Assembly: GCA_019828545.1 (NCBI GenBank)
Contig: JACVRA010000280.1
Span: forward strand, 62,001-126,000
From: Paracamarosporium sp. OC-R06-R3
Taxonomy: Eukaryota > Ascomycota > Dothideomycetes > Pleosporales > Didymosphaeriaceae
DNA length: 64,000 nt
Direction: 5' to 3'
Under the pieces are notes generated by a model, which made no database searches, was not told where the DNA came from, and was given only the letters and a program-made list of their open reading frames with translations. A program made the position numbers and the translations under genes. This document shows, one piece after another, positions 43,181-53,016 of this stretch. The stretch's first letter is position 1; the number at the start of each line of letters is the position of its first letter.

Positions 43181-44235
43181 TCAATTCTCTTTCAGGATCG
43201 GTTCCAAGAGCTCTAGAAGAGCATTGATGCTTAGCTGGTTAAGGCTTGCTTCATTAAGGAGGTGGTTTTGGATCAAGGATTTTCGCAAATTTGTCGAGCT
43301 GATGTCAGCGGAAACTGGCTTCGCATGTTGGAGGTAATAACCCCTCTTTGGGGGATTACTGTCACCTGCACCTGTGCATGTCCCTAGTATAACCTCGGCT
43401 TGCCCAGTCTCCCTCTCATCTAGCCAAAATCAGTCAACCATAATAGGAAAATGTTATTTAGAAGCAATGAATGCACTGACCATTTCCACAACGCCTCTTT
43501 GGGGGGCCTGTGCATGTCCACAGCACGACATCGGTCTGGCCAGCCTCCCTCTCATCTAGCCAAAATCAGTCAGCTATGATAGGAAGGTGTTACTTAGAAG
43601 CAATGCATGCACTCACCATCTTCATAACCATGAGTGCTACGGGACCACTCCCCGAATCCGTCCCATGTTAGTGGCTTGCCATCCGGATGAAAGTGGGTAG
43701 CGACATGTCTCGCTCTGTTTGTGACCAGTACACCGGGAAGCTCGTATGGCATGATATTGAGGGGATCTTTTAGATCCAAGTTGTCCGGCCCAACCAACCG
43801 TGCGAATGCCAGCTTGAATCCGTCCGCCTTGGTCAACCGAAGTAAGGCCTTGATAAATGGTTTGAAGGGGTACCAGGTGGCTGACCACACCCACACCCTT
43901 GCTTTCGGAATTGATGAAATGGCACCCAAAAGCTCCACTCTGCGTTTCTGTGGAAGAAAAAAGTCCGGATGACTCCTAGATACCTTATCTCTCAAATGCC
44001 AATCTTCACTAGGTAGGATGACGATCGCAACTGCCGCTACCTCGGGCCTCAGCCCCGACAAAATAACATCGATGTGTCCTCGGTGTGGAGGATTGAACGA
44101 GCCCCCGTATACCAGGAGGAGACTCTCGCTGCCAGATTGCAAGGTTCCATCCAATGGCTGGATTGAGCGGAGTTCGGCTTCCGAAGTTAGGCCAACCTCA
44201 TTGTAGGCCATCTGCAAGTAATGTTTGAGAGACAT
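43181..44235 (-). CDS. NMNAT-like nucleotidyltransferase with duplicated exon
   Basis: Exon 1 (43617-44235) carries the nucleotidyltransferase core: LLLVYGGSFNPPHRGHIDV (GSFNPxHxGH, ATP binding) and LVGPDNLDL. Exon 3 (43181-43419) carries the second motif as ADISSTNLRKSL (ISSTxxR). Between them exon 2 (43481-43555, 75 nt, phase 1 at both ends) is a tandem copy of the first part of exon 3: DEREAGQTDVVLWTCTG against DERETGQAEVILGTCTG. Both introns are 61 nt with GTGAGT/GTCAGT, CTGAC and GGCTAG. With exon 2 the protein has 310 residues; skipping it keeps the frame and gives 285. The family makes NAD or NAD-like dinucleotides, but these fungal proteins are divergent from core NMNAT, so the substrate is uncertain. 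Confidence 0.85.
43350..43617 (-). repeat. Tandem duplication of an intron-exon unit
   Basis: Two direct copies of about 133 bases lie at about 43350-43481 and 43485-43617. Each copy holds, in minus-strand order, a donor (GTSAGTGCAT), the intron with TTGCTTCTAA, CTGACTGATTTTGGCTAG and the exon start ATGAGAGGGAG, to ACATGCACAGG and CCCCCAAAGAGG. The copies differ by scattered, mainly transition, changes. The copy nearer the gene's 5' end makes exon 2 and the other makes the start of exon 3. Confidence 0.85.
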
Positions 44236-45503
44236 GTCTATCTTCTCCCTGATAGTTCAGTGCGTATGGTGGGTGCAAAGTTCCTGGAGCGGGACTTAAA
44301 AAGGCTAGAATAATATGACAGAAATTCAAGACATAACAATCCGTATCAGTTTTGTACTGCAGCTGGCTGGACTTGCTTTCTCCAAACGCAAACAGGATCT
44401 TCTGACCTTAAATAATGACATCAGTATCCACCACGTGATTACTCACGACACAGCCAATAGAATCCCAGGAAGAGCAGCCAGTTACGACAGAATAATTCGG
44501 CTAAGGTTTGGAAGTACAATGATAACCCTAAATGAATGATCGCCAAATACGCGTACTTGGTTTTATTCACTTCATGATCAGCATGATCAAAGGAAAACAA
44601 CTGAGTAGTATGTAATAGTGTATTATATATATAACAGTCTTTCCAATATCTCCGGAAATTGTAAAATAGCCTAACCAATTCTCGTAGCGTAGGATTTTGC
44701 TGATACCGATTCACCAGGAAAGCTGAGAGCCAATCAGAAAACCGAACGATAACGTAAAAGTGGGTCATTATGACGATAGATAAAGAGTGATTGGTGCTCG
44801 GCTCAAACGGTATCAGCACAAATCTACGGTATTCTTTCCCGATCGTCGGCGGCACCGCGAAAAGTTGAACAAGGGCACTAGGATTATGGGAAGATTCGTG
44901 AAGCTAGGACACCACACCTATTCGTGTTTAAAAGCTGTAGGTAGACCTGTCTATCCTAGGCGTTTTTATGGTTTAGCGTCCCAGTTATCGTGACGGCACA
45001 GCAACCGGCACGATCTACTGAACATATCCTCAATAAACCCAAGCGAGGCTCTGATTCAGTTTAGTATAACTTAGCTGTTCCACATTAAAGATCCTTCCAA
45101 CCAACATAAACACAAAATAACGGTAATAGGGGTACGTCACAAGAGTTATTGGTCGCAGTGCAAGCCACGTGTAAAACGTACTACTAAACCCCTCTAGAAA
45201 CAGTTGTGGTTATCTACTTTGGCCTAGCTAGCTGTCCATACCGCCTCACATTGAGCACTTTCTGCCACAGCTGCAAGAGCAGGGATTCTGGGCAAACCCT
45301 GCGAGATTGACAATCCAAAAGACTGGGTTCGGCAGATATCAAATCCGACGGTGAATCTCCAAACTTTGGACCAGGTATAAATCTAAAGAAGTTGGCACTG
45401 GACGGAAAAAGTAGTTTCTATTGCCGAACACCAATATTTCTGTGCTCGATTGATATCATTTTACATCAAAATCATCATCTTCTGACCTTCATCAAACGGA
45501 AAT
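44236..45503. other. Divergent AT-rich intergenic region
   Basis: About 1.27 kb between the NMNAT-like gene (-) and the PS-synthase-like gene (+). A 138-codon minus frame at 44439-44855 is rich in aromatic and hydrophobic residues as expected of AT-rich noise, and has no known motif. Nothing is called. Confidence 0.4.
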
Positions 45504-46441
45504 ATGGCTGCAGCTCGAGAACCTAAGTTTGACTTGATTAGGTCTGCACCTTCCTTTGTGTTAATCATCGAGAAACTAAATATCAATTCGAGGTAGACAT
45601 CTTAGAGTCGCTGATTATGTGACGCTGTCGAATGGTACGTAAACACTACATTACTAGAACCATAGTCTGTACGCCCTGATATAGCTAACGATACGAGTGT
45701 AGCGGTTTGCGGGGGTGAGAACAGAAATCAAGTAGAGTACTATGTAGTTAACCGAAGTTTAGTTCTCTCTATCTTCTGTTCTATGCAACAATCCTTCATC
45801 ACGGCCCATGTATTCGTATACCTCGGGTATGAATTTGACCGTTTCGACGGGATGGTTGCAAGATGGAGAAATGAATGCTCTGAAATGGGTAAACAGCTCG
45901 ATAGCCTCTCGGATCTGGTACGGCTTATCCTTTTGTTCTATTTTCTCTTCATTGCTTTTCGAGTGGTACCATTGTCTGTTTGCTTATAGTTCCACAGATC
46001 ACATTTGGTGTCGCTCCGACCATGATGTTATACTCTATTGGATTTCGCACACCGGTGGATCAAATTGTGTTGATATTCTATGTGCTCTGCGGTGTCGCTC
46101 GGTTAGCGAGATTCAACATCACGGCAGATCTGATACCAAAGAATGCGGACGGCAAGGCACTCTACTACGAAGGGATTACTATTCCATATGCAGCATTGGT
46201 TGTATCGACAGTCGTGGCTGTCTGTGTATGGATGGACTGGACATCGGAGGATATTTTTTTCAAGGTTCTCTTCCACGGTACCTGGTGCGAATTCCACCCA
46301 GCGATAGTTCCTGTGATCGCCATCGGTGCTTCGATGGTGAGCAAGAGGTTGAAATTGCCGGCAGTTGGACCGTTTGTAATCCCGGCCACGACCGTGGCAA
46401 TCTTCGCTAGCTGTTGGTCGTTTTCGCCGCCACGGCTGTAA
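45504..46441 (+). CDS. CDP-alcohol phosphatidyltransferase, phosphatidylserine-synthase-like
   Basis: Five exons (45504-45541, 45597-45634, 45703-45714, 45763-45917, 45998-46441) give 228 residues. The start of the conserved part, LRVADYVTLSNAVCGVLSIFCSM, is spread over exons 2, 3 and 4; exon 3 is only 12 nt. The CDP-alcohol motif D-x2-DG-x2-AR-x8-G-x3-D-x3-D is complete (DRFDGMVARW...MGKQLDSLSD). Next come ITFGVAPTMML and LCGVARLARFNIT, typical of Cho1/PssA, and several membrane segments. Cho1-type enzymes make phosphatidylserine from CDP-DAG and serine. The divergence and AT-rich, gene-poor setting suggest an accessory paralog. The first intron can also use a GAG acceptor two codons earlier, so residues 12-14 are not certain. 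Confidence 0.87.
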
Positions 46442-46934
46442 AGTAACGATAGGAATGCGCTCCTGAGTTACATAGCTTAGATAATTTGGAGGCATCGCTG
46501 GAGCCTTCCACAAATAGTTTGAAAGATGGTTTATAGATTGATCGGATGGGTGTCGGGCCCGATGTTGGACCCGGCGGGTCAGCTCTAGGCTGCAGAGTTG
46601 GAGCTACGCTCGGTTTATATGGATTTACTCGTGAACAGTCTCATTTGGAGTCGTCATAAATGTATGGTTTGGTGAGGATGCCGAGAAGTCATGATTTATA
46701 AATTTTTCAGCCACAGTAATCATTGGGATATTAAGACTTTAATACCCTTTAAATTGCAAGTAACTAATGATAAGGTAATTCACCACTGAGCTATATAGAT
46801 CAACCCGGGGTACAGTTTTTTTTCGCACAGCCAACTTATATTTTCCCATTATTACTATCACTATTAGAATTATCTAAAAATCGTTTCTGAGTGTTCATGT
46901 CCAATTCAGAAGATATCTCTATACCCTTCTGACA
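46442..46934. other. AT-rich intergenic region
   Basis: AT-rich DNA between the PS-synthase-like gene and the lipase-like remnant. No frame, repeat or RNA feature is supported. Confidence 0.5.
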
Positions 46935-47506
46935 ATGTTAATTAGCCCTCCGATGCTTTTCCCAAGTGCTGTCGAAATGGGACCAACTCTATTGTTTACG
47001 GGCCACTCTGCAGGAGCTACTATCGTGAGTATTTCGCACGCACTCCTCAGATCGACCAAAACCTCTGCACTAGCCGGGCTTTTAGCAGGTTTCAACAACA
47101 TTCACTGTATCATGTTCGATGCGCTGCCTATATCAATAGCTTCCTTTCCAGGCATGATCATGGACAACCAAATCACCAGGGCTCATTACCTGTACCTTTG
47201 ATCAACGACGGCGATCTCACCACCAAGGGCAATGCAGGCTATGTAGCGATAAAGTGCCGCTGGTTGCATGCCTTCCGACCTGATCCATATGTCACTGTGC
47301 TCTTGATAGGCCCAAGTCAGCACCAGAGCTCTGAGACAGGGGTCAGGGGCGCGCAGCCAAGCAGAGCATTATTAAATGATGTTTTGACCACCCATAAACA
47401 TCAAAACCTACGTGCAAAAATCACTCGCTCTTCTGAATCCTTTCGCTTCAATGCAGCCGCCAAGCTCGACCTGGGGGATATTGAGATCGAAAGACGGCTA
47501 GTATGA
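46935..47506 (+). pseudogene. Lipase-like alpha/beta-hydrolase remnant, frameshifted
   Basis: The first frame (46935-47201) has the nucleophile elbow LLFTGHSAGATIVS and then HCIMFDALPISIASFP, as in fungal class-3-lipase-like proteins. It stops at TGA 47199-47201. The next part of the family, PLINDGDLTTKGNAGYVA, lies in another frame, which is open from about 47165 (NHQGSLPVPLINDGD) to 47506. No intron of reasonable length joins them, so a frameshift near 47160 is the simplest reading. There is no N-terminal half (upstream DNA is AT-rich with stops) and the usual catalytic His is not evident. It is most likely a dead fragment; the original protein was probably a vegetative-incompatibility or defence-type lipase module or a free lipase. 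Confidence 0.6.
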
Positions 47507-48462
47507 ACACAGAAAAGCATCGCATACTCACTGAGCCATGAGCTACAGTCTACACGAAGATTACTGCGAGATCTGCATCTGTGTCAGAGAAGGCTGCCCG
47601 ATCTCTGAGTTTTAGCCCGATCTCTGAGTTGCAGCCTTGCCCCAAAAAAAGAATAGAAGATTCGGCTAGGCTCCGCTAGCGGCTTGGCAACAAGCCCTAG
47701 GTTGCCTACCCTCACAGACGGTACGTCATGCGTTTAGGTAGGTAATAGATTTCATCTCATTTTTCTCCAGACCAGATCGGGTACCATCAGTCAATTCAAA
47801 AGTGACATCAATGGGCGTTTCTGAGTACCCGATCTTACAGTTTGCACGCTACCATAGCTTGATGTACACTACGTACCGTAACTTAATAAACTCATCTTAT
47901 AATTTCAATAGAATGAGGCCATCGTACAAGCCCCCTTAAGAAAGTACAAGAAAGGGGCGACAAGCTTACAAACAAGCGAAAGCTTAAAACAAGGCGGCAA
48001 CTAGCTGACCATGCAGTCAGATACAGCCTTGTGGAGTGGTACCGAGTATCGTCCACTCACCGCTGTTCTGCTGTGCGATCGGTTTTCCTGATCAACATCC
48101 ACCAACGGACATTCTCATTCGAGAACACTCTCGTCAGTGAGCCCAACACGAGCGCACGGGTGTATATTGACCATCAGATAAGCCGTGTAGCATGTTTTAT
48201 GTCGGAGTAGACGGTGGTGAGGGGCGCGTACCGACAAGAGTTGCAATTCTGGCAAAGATAGCAAAATACGCTTCAAGGTTTGTAGGTTCTAGAGAATCTG
48301 TTTCAACAGGAAAATGAATGCAACGATCTCGAGTCGTTGATTCGATTTGGCACTGTGCTAATAAGACGCATCAAGTGCGAACGATAGCCCTTCAATTGTC
48401 GCACAAGACCAGGACCCTAGATCTATGCGGCCCAGGTATACAAAATTAGAAGCCTATGAGCG
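47507..48462. other. Intergenic region with short tandem repeat
   Basis: No gene is supported. A 19-base unit CCCGATCTCTGAGTTTTAG is followed directly by CCCGATCTCTGAGTTGCAG at about 47599-47637. The rest is AT-rich and empty. Confidence 0.5.
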
Positions 48463-49758
48463 CTAAATACGTTCGTCTACAACTTCTTTGAGCCTTCCGC
48501 TCTCGAGATAAACTAATTCATCGATATCCACCCATTCGAAACGTAGAGGAGCAATTTGGCCTGCGTCCCTACTTCTCCCCCAACTGGGCGATAAATCACG
48601 AAGCATTCCATCAACCTGCTGAAGAACTCGGTCCTCATTCGGTGGTGGAGAAAGGGCCATGCGAAACAACAATGCAGATTCCAAGCCTTCATGCCGAATG
48701 ACGCACTGTAAGCGGCCCGAAACTTCGGCGCGGAGCACCTCGCCTAGAATATCCTTTAGCGTAGCTAGATCGAGCCAGGAATCTACGATCTCGACGACTA
48801 CGCTTCCACGACCCATGAGCTTGAACGTACGGTTGCTGTAATCTATCCATACCGCCATATCACCCATAGGATATCGGATAACTGGTTGAAGGCGCCGTAA
48901 CAAGGAAGTTGTATAGACATGGCCAGGGACACCGGGGGTATCTATGACTGCACCGTCTTCATCCAGCAGCTCTATGATAGAGCCACCCGGCACAACTCCG
49001 TACACCGGAGCAGCCGCAAGGCCTACATGCCATCTGTCAATAGATGGGCAAGCCTGAGGTATGACAGCTAGACCACCACTATCGACAGAGAAGTACATAG
49101 ATGGATGAATGACTGCTGAAGGAAAGGCTACTCTCCACGTCGCGGCGACGACAACGGAAAGGCTCTCCCCTGAGAAAAGTATAACGCGAATCGAACCAGC
49201 AGGCTTTCCAGATTTGCATATTTGATTAGCCAAGCGGGTAATATGGAATACCGGCGCAAGAATGACAGTCGCTTGAAACGTCTGTATCTCTTGGTCGACT
49301 AGATCGAACGAGCAGGTCGAGCTAAGTGGAAGGTGGACGAAGGGTGCAGGCGCATACTCAATGGCTTTGTTCACAAACTGAAAACCACCGTACATGCCGC
49401 CGAAGCTATGCAGGTTCGCGATTCGATCTCCAGCTTTGAGTAGTCCAGCTTTGACCCACGCGGAGCCCATAATTTGGCCACAGATGGCAACTTCTTCACG
49501 GGTGATGAAGCACACCTTGGGTACACTGGTGGAATCACCACTTCGAATGGGGTTGCCGTCATCGGAGGGCGCCGTGAGGACATTGGATGAGTCTTGTGTT
49601 GCAAGTCGCCAGTATTCATCTGGGTCGGTAGTTGGAAGTTTGGCCAGATCACAGACGTCGGCAGGAATCTGCTCGTACAGACTTCTGTAGTAGGATGTGT
49701 TTGCACGAACGAACTTGAGGAGCTCCCCAAACTTGAGAATGTCGTCATCGAAATACAT
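48463..49758 (-). CDS. PaaK-like adenylate-forming enzyme
   Basis: One exon of 431 residues from the ATG at 49758. Length and order match phenylacetate-CoA ligase-like (PaaK) proteins: an N-terminal helical part (LLKFVRANTSYYRSLYEQIP), then the AMP-binding P-loop as SGDSTSVPKVCF (in place of SSGTTGxP), and IRVILFSGESLS. Later come YFSVDSGGLAVI (in place of the usual YG.TE..), VTTSLLRRLQPVIRYPMGDMA with the ribose-binding Asp, and a C-terminal ferredoxin-like domain. The altered P-loop and adenine-binding motifs mean activity is not assured. The family activates aryl or short-chain acids as acyl-AMP. No partner gene (reductase, PKS, NRPS) is adjacent, so the pathway is unknown. Confidence 0.82.
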   Translation of the reverse strand: MYFDDDILKFGELLKFVRANTSYYRSLYEQIPADVCDLAKLPTTDPDEYWRLATQDSSNVLTAPSDDGNPIRSGDSTSVPKVCFITREEVAICGQIMGSAWVKAGLLKAGDRIANLHSFGGMYGGFQFVNKAIEYAPAPFVHLPLSSTCSFDLVDQEIQTFQATVILAPVFHITRLANQICKSGKPAGSIRVILFSGESLSVVVAATWRVAFPSAVIHPSMYFSVDSGGLAVIPQACPSIDRWHVGLAAAPVYGVVPGGSIIELLDEDGAVIDTPGVPGHVYTTSLLRRLQPVIRYPMGDMAVWIDYSNRTFKLMGRGSVVVEIVDSWLDLATLKDILGEVLRAEVSGRLQCVIRHEGLESALLFRMALSPPPNEDRVLQQVDGMLRDLSPSWGRSRDAGQIAPLRFEWVDIDELVYLESGRLKEVVDERI

Positions 49759-52700
49759 GGTAATATCGAGCTGGAGTATTCACACGTAGGTAATTTACAA
49801 TAGCGTGCACAATTGACAAAGTGATGAAAGTGCGAAGAAAAATGATGGGAAATTTGTTGGAGCAGCGTGGAAGGGAACATCAGGTTCATAGAAGGCTTGC
49901 GCAGCACTTATACGCCTTAAGGCTAAGGCTAGTGATGTCAGTGCACATAGCCTGGTGATCCATGGTAACACTACATCTGGATCCATCCTAGCATAAAGGA
50001 TCCTCGGGAGACGACATGCCGAGTGAGTGTCTATACCTACACAGTCGTTCAAGCATATATTCACTTACTCTTCTTCTATGTCGCACGACCTTGACCGGAT
50101 GAGATGGAAACTGGGACTTCATTGCCTACGAAATTCGTTCACGAGATACGTATCATCATGGTCAAGGACGGATTAGAGGGTCTCCGAAGCCCCAGGTCTC
50201 GGAACAACTCAAAACAAACGCTGACAATGCCGAATCCACTCCGACGCCAGTGGCTTTCGGTTGGGTAATATCTCCCAAAATGGCAATGCTTCAGCCAGTC
50301 GTTGCGACTGCCCTGTAGGACGACGTTGGAACGAAAAAAACCACAACCAGCAACTTCCATGCTTCCACAGCAGATAAGACACGCTGTGAAATTAGGTGGC
50401 TCTGCGGGCCGCCTTAACAGCCTGGACCTGGTCGGTGGTTACTGATCAGTGCAGCCATGTTGTACGAATGGAGATAGGAGACCCAGCCACACTATGTGGT
50501 GCCCAATTGCGAGAGATACCGAGGAACGATCACCATCTCACCTTAGAGGACACTTAACAGCGAACCACCGTGTCCAATACCATCAATAATTGCCTTACCC
50601 GAGTCATCTGTCCGGAACATACTTCAAAGGGCGTTATCTTTCCCCTGCATAAGATTACATGGATATCCAGTTGCGCAAAGTCTCAGAACCTGTCAATCTA
50701 TATTCACTTAGATAGAGCATGCCTCTAGGGAGTTGTAGCTACCGGTGCAGGATCGCTATCTGACTACTATGATCTTTTAAAATTTATCAGATCCGTCAGT
50801 GTCGGCGTCCGTGGGTTTAACGACATACTAGGCTGCAACGACACACGTTTCTTAACTCTCGCCGGGCAGTCCGTGATCCAGCTAATGCGCGGCACATTGG
50901 ATTGTTGTACATTGTCACATTCGCGACGACGCGATCCACCATCGCTCGGTATCGTGATTAGTTATCTCACGGCTGGAGTGAATACAGACCCTATCAAGCT
51001 GTGTGTACTTAGACCCTGCAGTTGTGAATAGGATAACGGTAGTTACACTTCGGCAATTTATTCGGCCCCGGATTTCACGTGCGCCTTTGTAATGTTTGCT
51101 TTAGTACAATGCTCTCCTCACGATATTTACCTAATTCAGTTGTGGGAACTTTGCTGCATACGGATAGTGGGCACTACGGACGATGGGTCGGACAGGTTGG
51201 ATTAAGCGAAGGTATACTTGAGGTACCTTGTGAAGGCTTACCAGGCTTGGCCATCGGGAACGCCCTAAGTTGTTAGAGCACTGAAGGATACTTGCCGATT
51301 TACCTTGGCTTGTTATTCCGTTGTCAGAGCCATGAACAACTGGGTAAATGCAGCTTTGGCCAGGTTTTATGTACGTAGATCTTTTAGACGAATGCACGAA
51401 ATTGATTCGAAAAGCCACGTATTTTGATATTTGATGTACAGGGTCTTGCAAGGTGGCACGACATTGCCCGTTCATAAACCTCGCATAAGCACTGCCACCA
51501 GAAGTGAAGCCGACTGTACGCGCGGAATCTAGACCAGAGGAATAATGCTGCACTACAGTCTACATAATCGATCCCTGCTGATAGTAACGCCACCACATAT
51601 TCAAGTCACATAGTCATGGATTGGATAATCTTGACGGACGTGTGGCGTCTAACAGCCTCAATTGTCGCAAAACTTGCTGTTCCATCTGAATGTGTTCCAA
51701 TCTCTATCTTTTTGTTCTCACCTCCAAACTCTGATAATCTTTACGGTAAGACTTTCTAGCGTAAAATGTCTGATCTTGGTATTTCTTATCGTGGCATTCA
51801 TTTGCCTACACGGAGTGCAACTTTACTAATCAGCAACCCCTAAAGATGCGGAGGCTACTAGTTGTTAAAAGAAGCAGAGGAACTTTACTCCAAAGTTCAG
51901 TATGTACATCGAACTAAGCTCCTAGCTTATTGTTATCGAGCACACATGCTGATGCTAACCCACAGTGTGAGAAACATAGATCTTACTTGGGATGGCCCTC
52001 AATTCCCAAATGGGGCGCACTTTGCAGCATATGAGCATTTATCTTGATTAAACCACTGCCCTCTACCGGCCACAGCTCCCGACCAGATTGCCCATGATTC
52101 CCATATCATGACAAAAGCCCAAAAGACCATTACAATCCCTATATTCGTTTTGGCGTTTACCTCATCGCGAGTCCTCTTTCAGAAGTGTTTGGTGGGACAC
52201 ATGTGGTCTAGAGTCAGAGTTTAGTACATTTAGTGTTCAATACAGCCTGCGGCTTCGCGCAATCTAAAGAAGCGCCCCTCATCTTGCACTTCAGAACAGG
52301 GTTGTTCGAGAGAGCTCCACTAAGGGCAGTATGCTTATCGATAAGAGGCGGAACGCTAGGCGCGCTTTATAAGCAACCCGACACGCACTGCTCGGCGAGA
52401 TTATGCCTGCGACCACTTTATTTAGGTCACTGTAGTATGGCCGCCGCTCAGCGCCATAATGAACGTCACCCTTGTCTTTATTCAAACCACTTCTAAGATG
52501 CCTTAAAAACACGATGTGCACCTGGGCATTGTGCGGCGAGGCTGACAGTTTATGCCAGCCTCTGGCCTGGGATTTTTGATTGGATGGACACGTACCTCTT
52601 TGCAGATGGGCTCGCTGCAACCCCGCACCATGAGTTGGCGAGATTCTAAGACACCGAATGATATTCCTCAGCCAAGCCCACGGAACGGAGGCTGAAGTGG

Positions 52701-53016
52701 CCACCTAGGAATGCAGCGATTTCCATGACGGTGCGTCCAGGCAGAGCGATGGACGTGTCTCTGGCAGTTCAGAGTACGTGGAGCCAACATGTTAGCCTTT
52801 CCGCAAGAAGAGAATTAAGGTCAGGCTTTGAGGAAACTCTGCCAATCGCTTGGCAGCCTGCGCAGAGCTCAGCCTGGTCGGGTCGCTTGCACTGTGTCTC
52901 AGCCTTGCTACCTACAACTTTATCAATCCAGAATTCCACTGATTCAACGACTTTCATGTCCTGATATTGTCTATGTACACGAGACCGAACATAACCAACC
53001 TGCGAAACCGACAATC
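49759..53016. other. Long gene-poor region upstream of the NLR
   Basis: About 3.3 kb without a supported gene. Frames are all shorter than 140 codons and none has a motif. I saw no terminal repeats, target-site duplications or transposase or reverse-transcriptase motifs. It divides the PaaK-like gene (-) from the NLR (+) and must hold both promoters. Some decayed element too old to read by eye cannot be excluded. Confidence 0.45.

Noticed and set aside
44439..44855. 138-codon minus-strand frame upstream of the NMNAT-like gene
   Set aside because: Rich in Tyr, Phe and Leu as AT-rich noise would be, with no motif or splice partner.
49759..53016. Transposon in the long gene-free tract
   Set aside because: No terminal repeats, target duplications or transposase or reverse-transcriptase motifs were found by eye on either strand.
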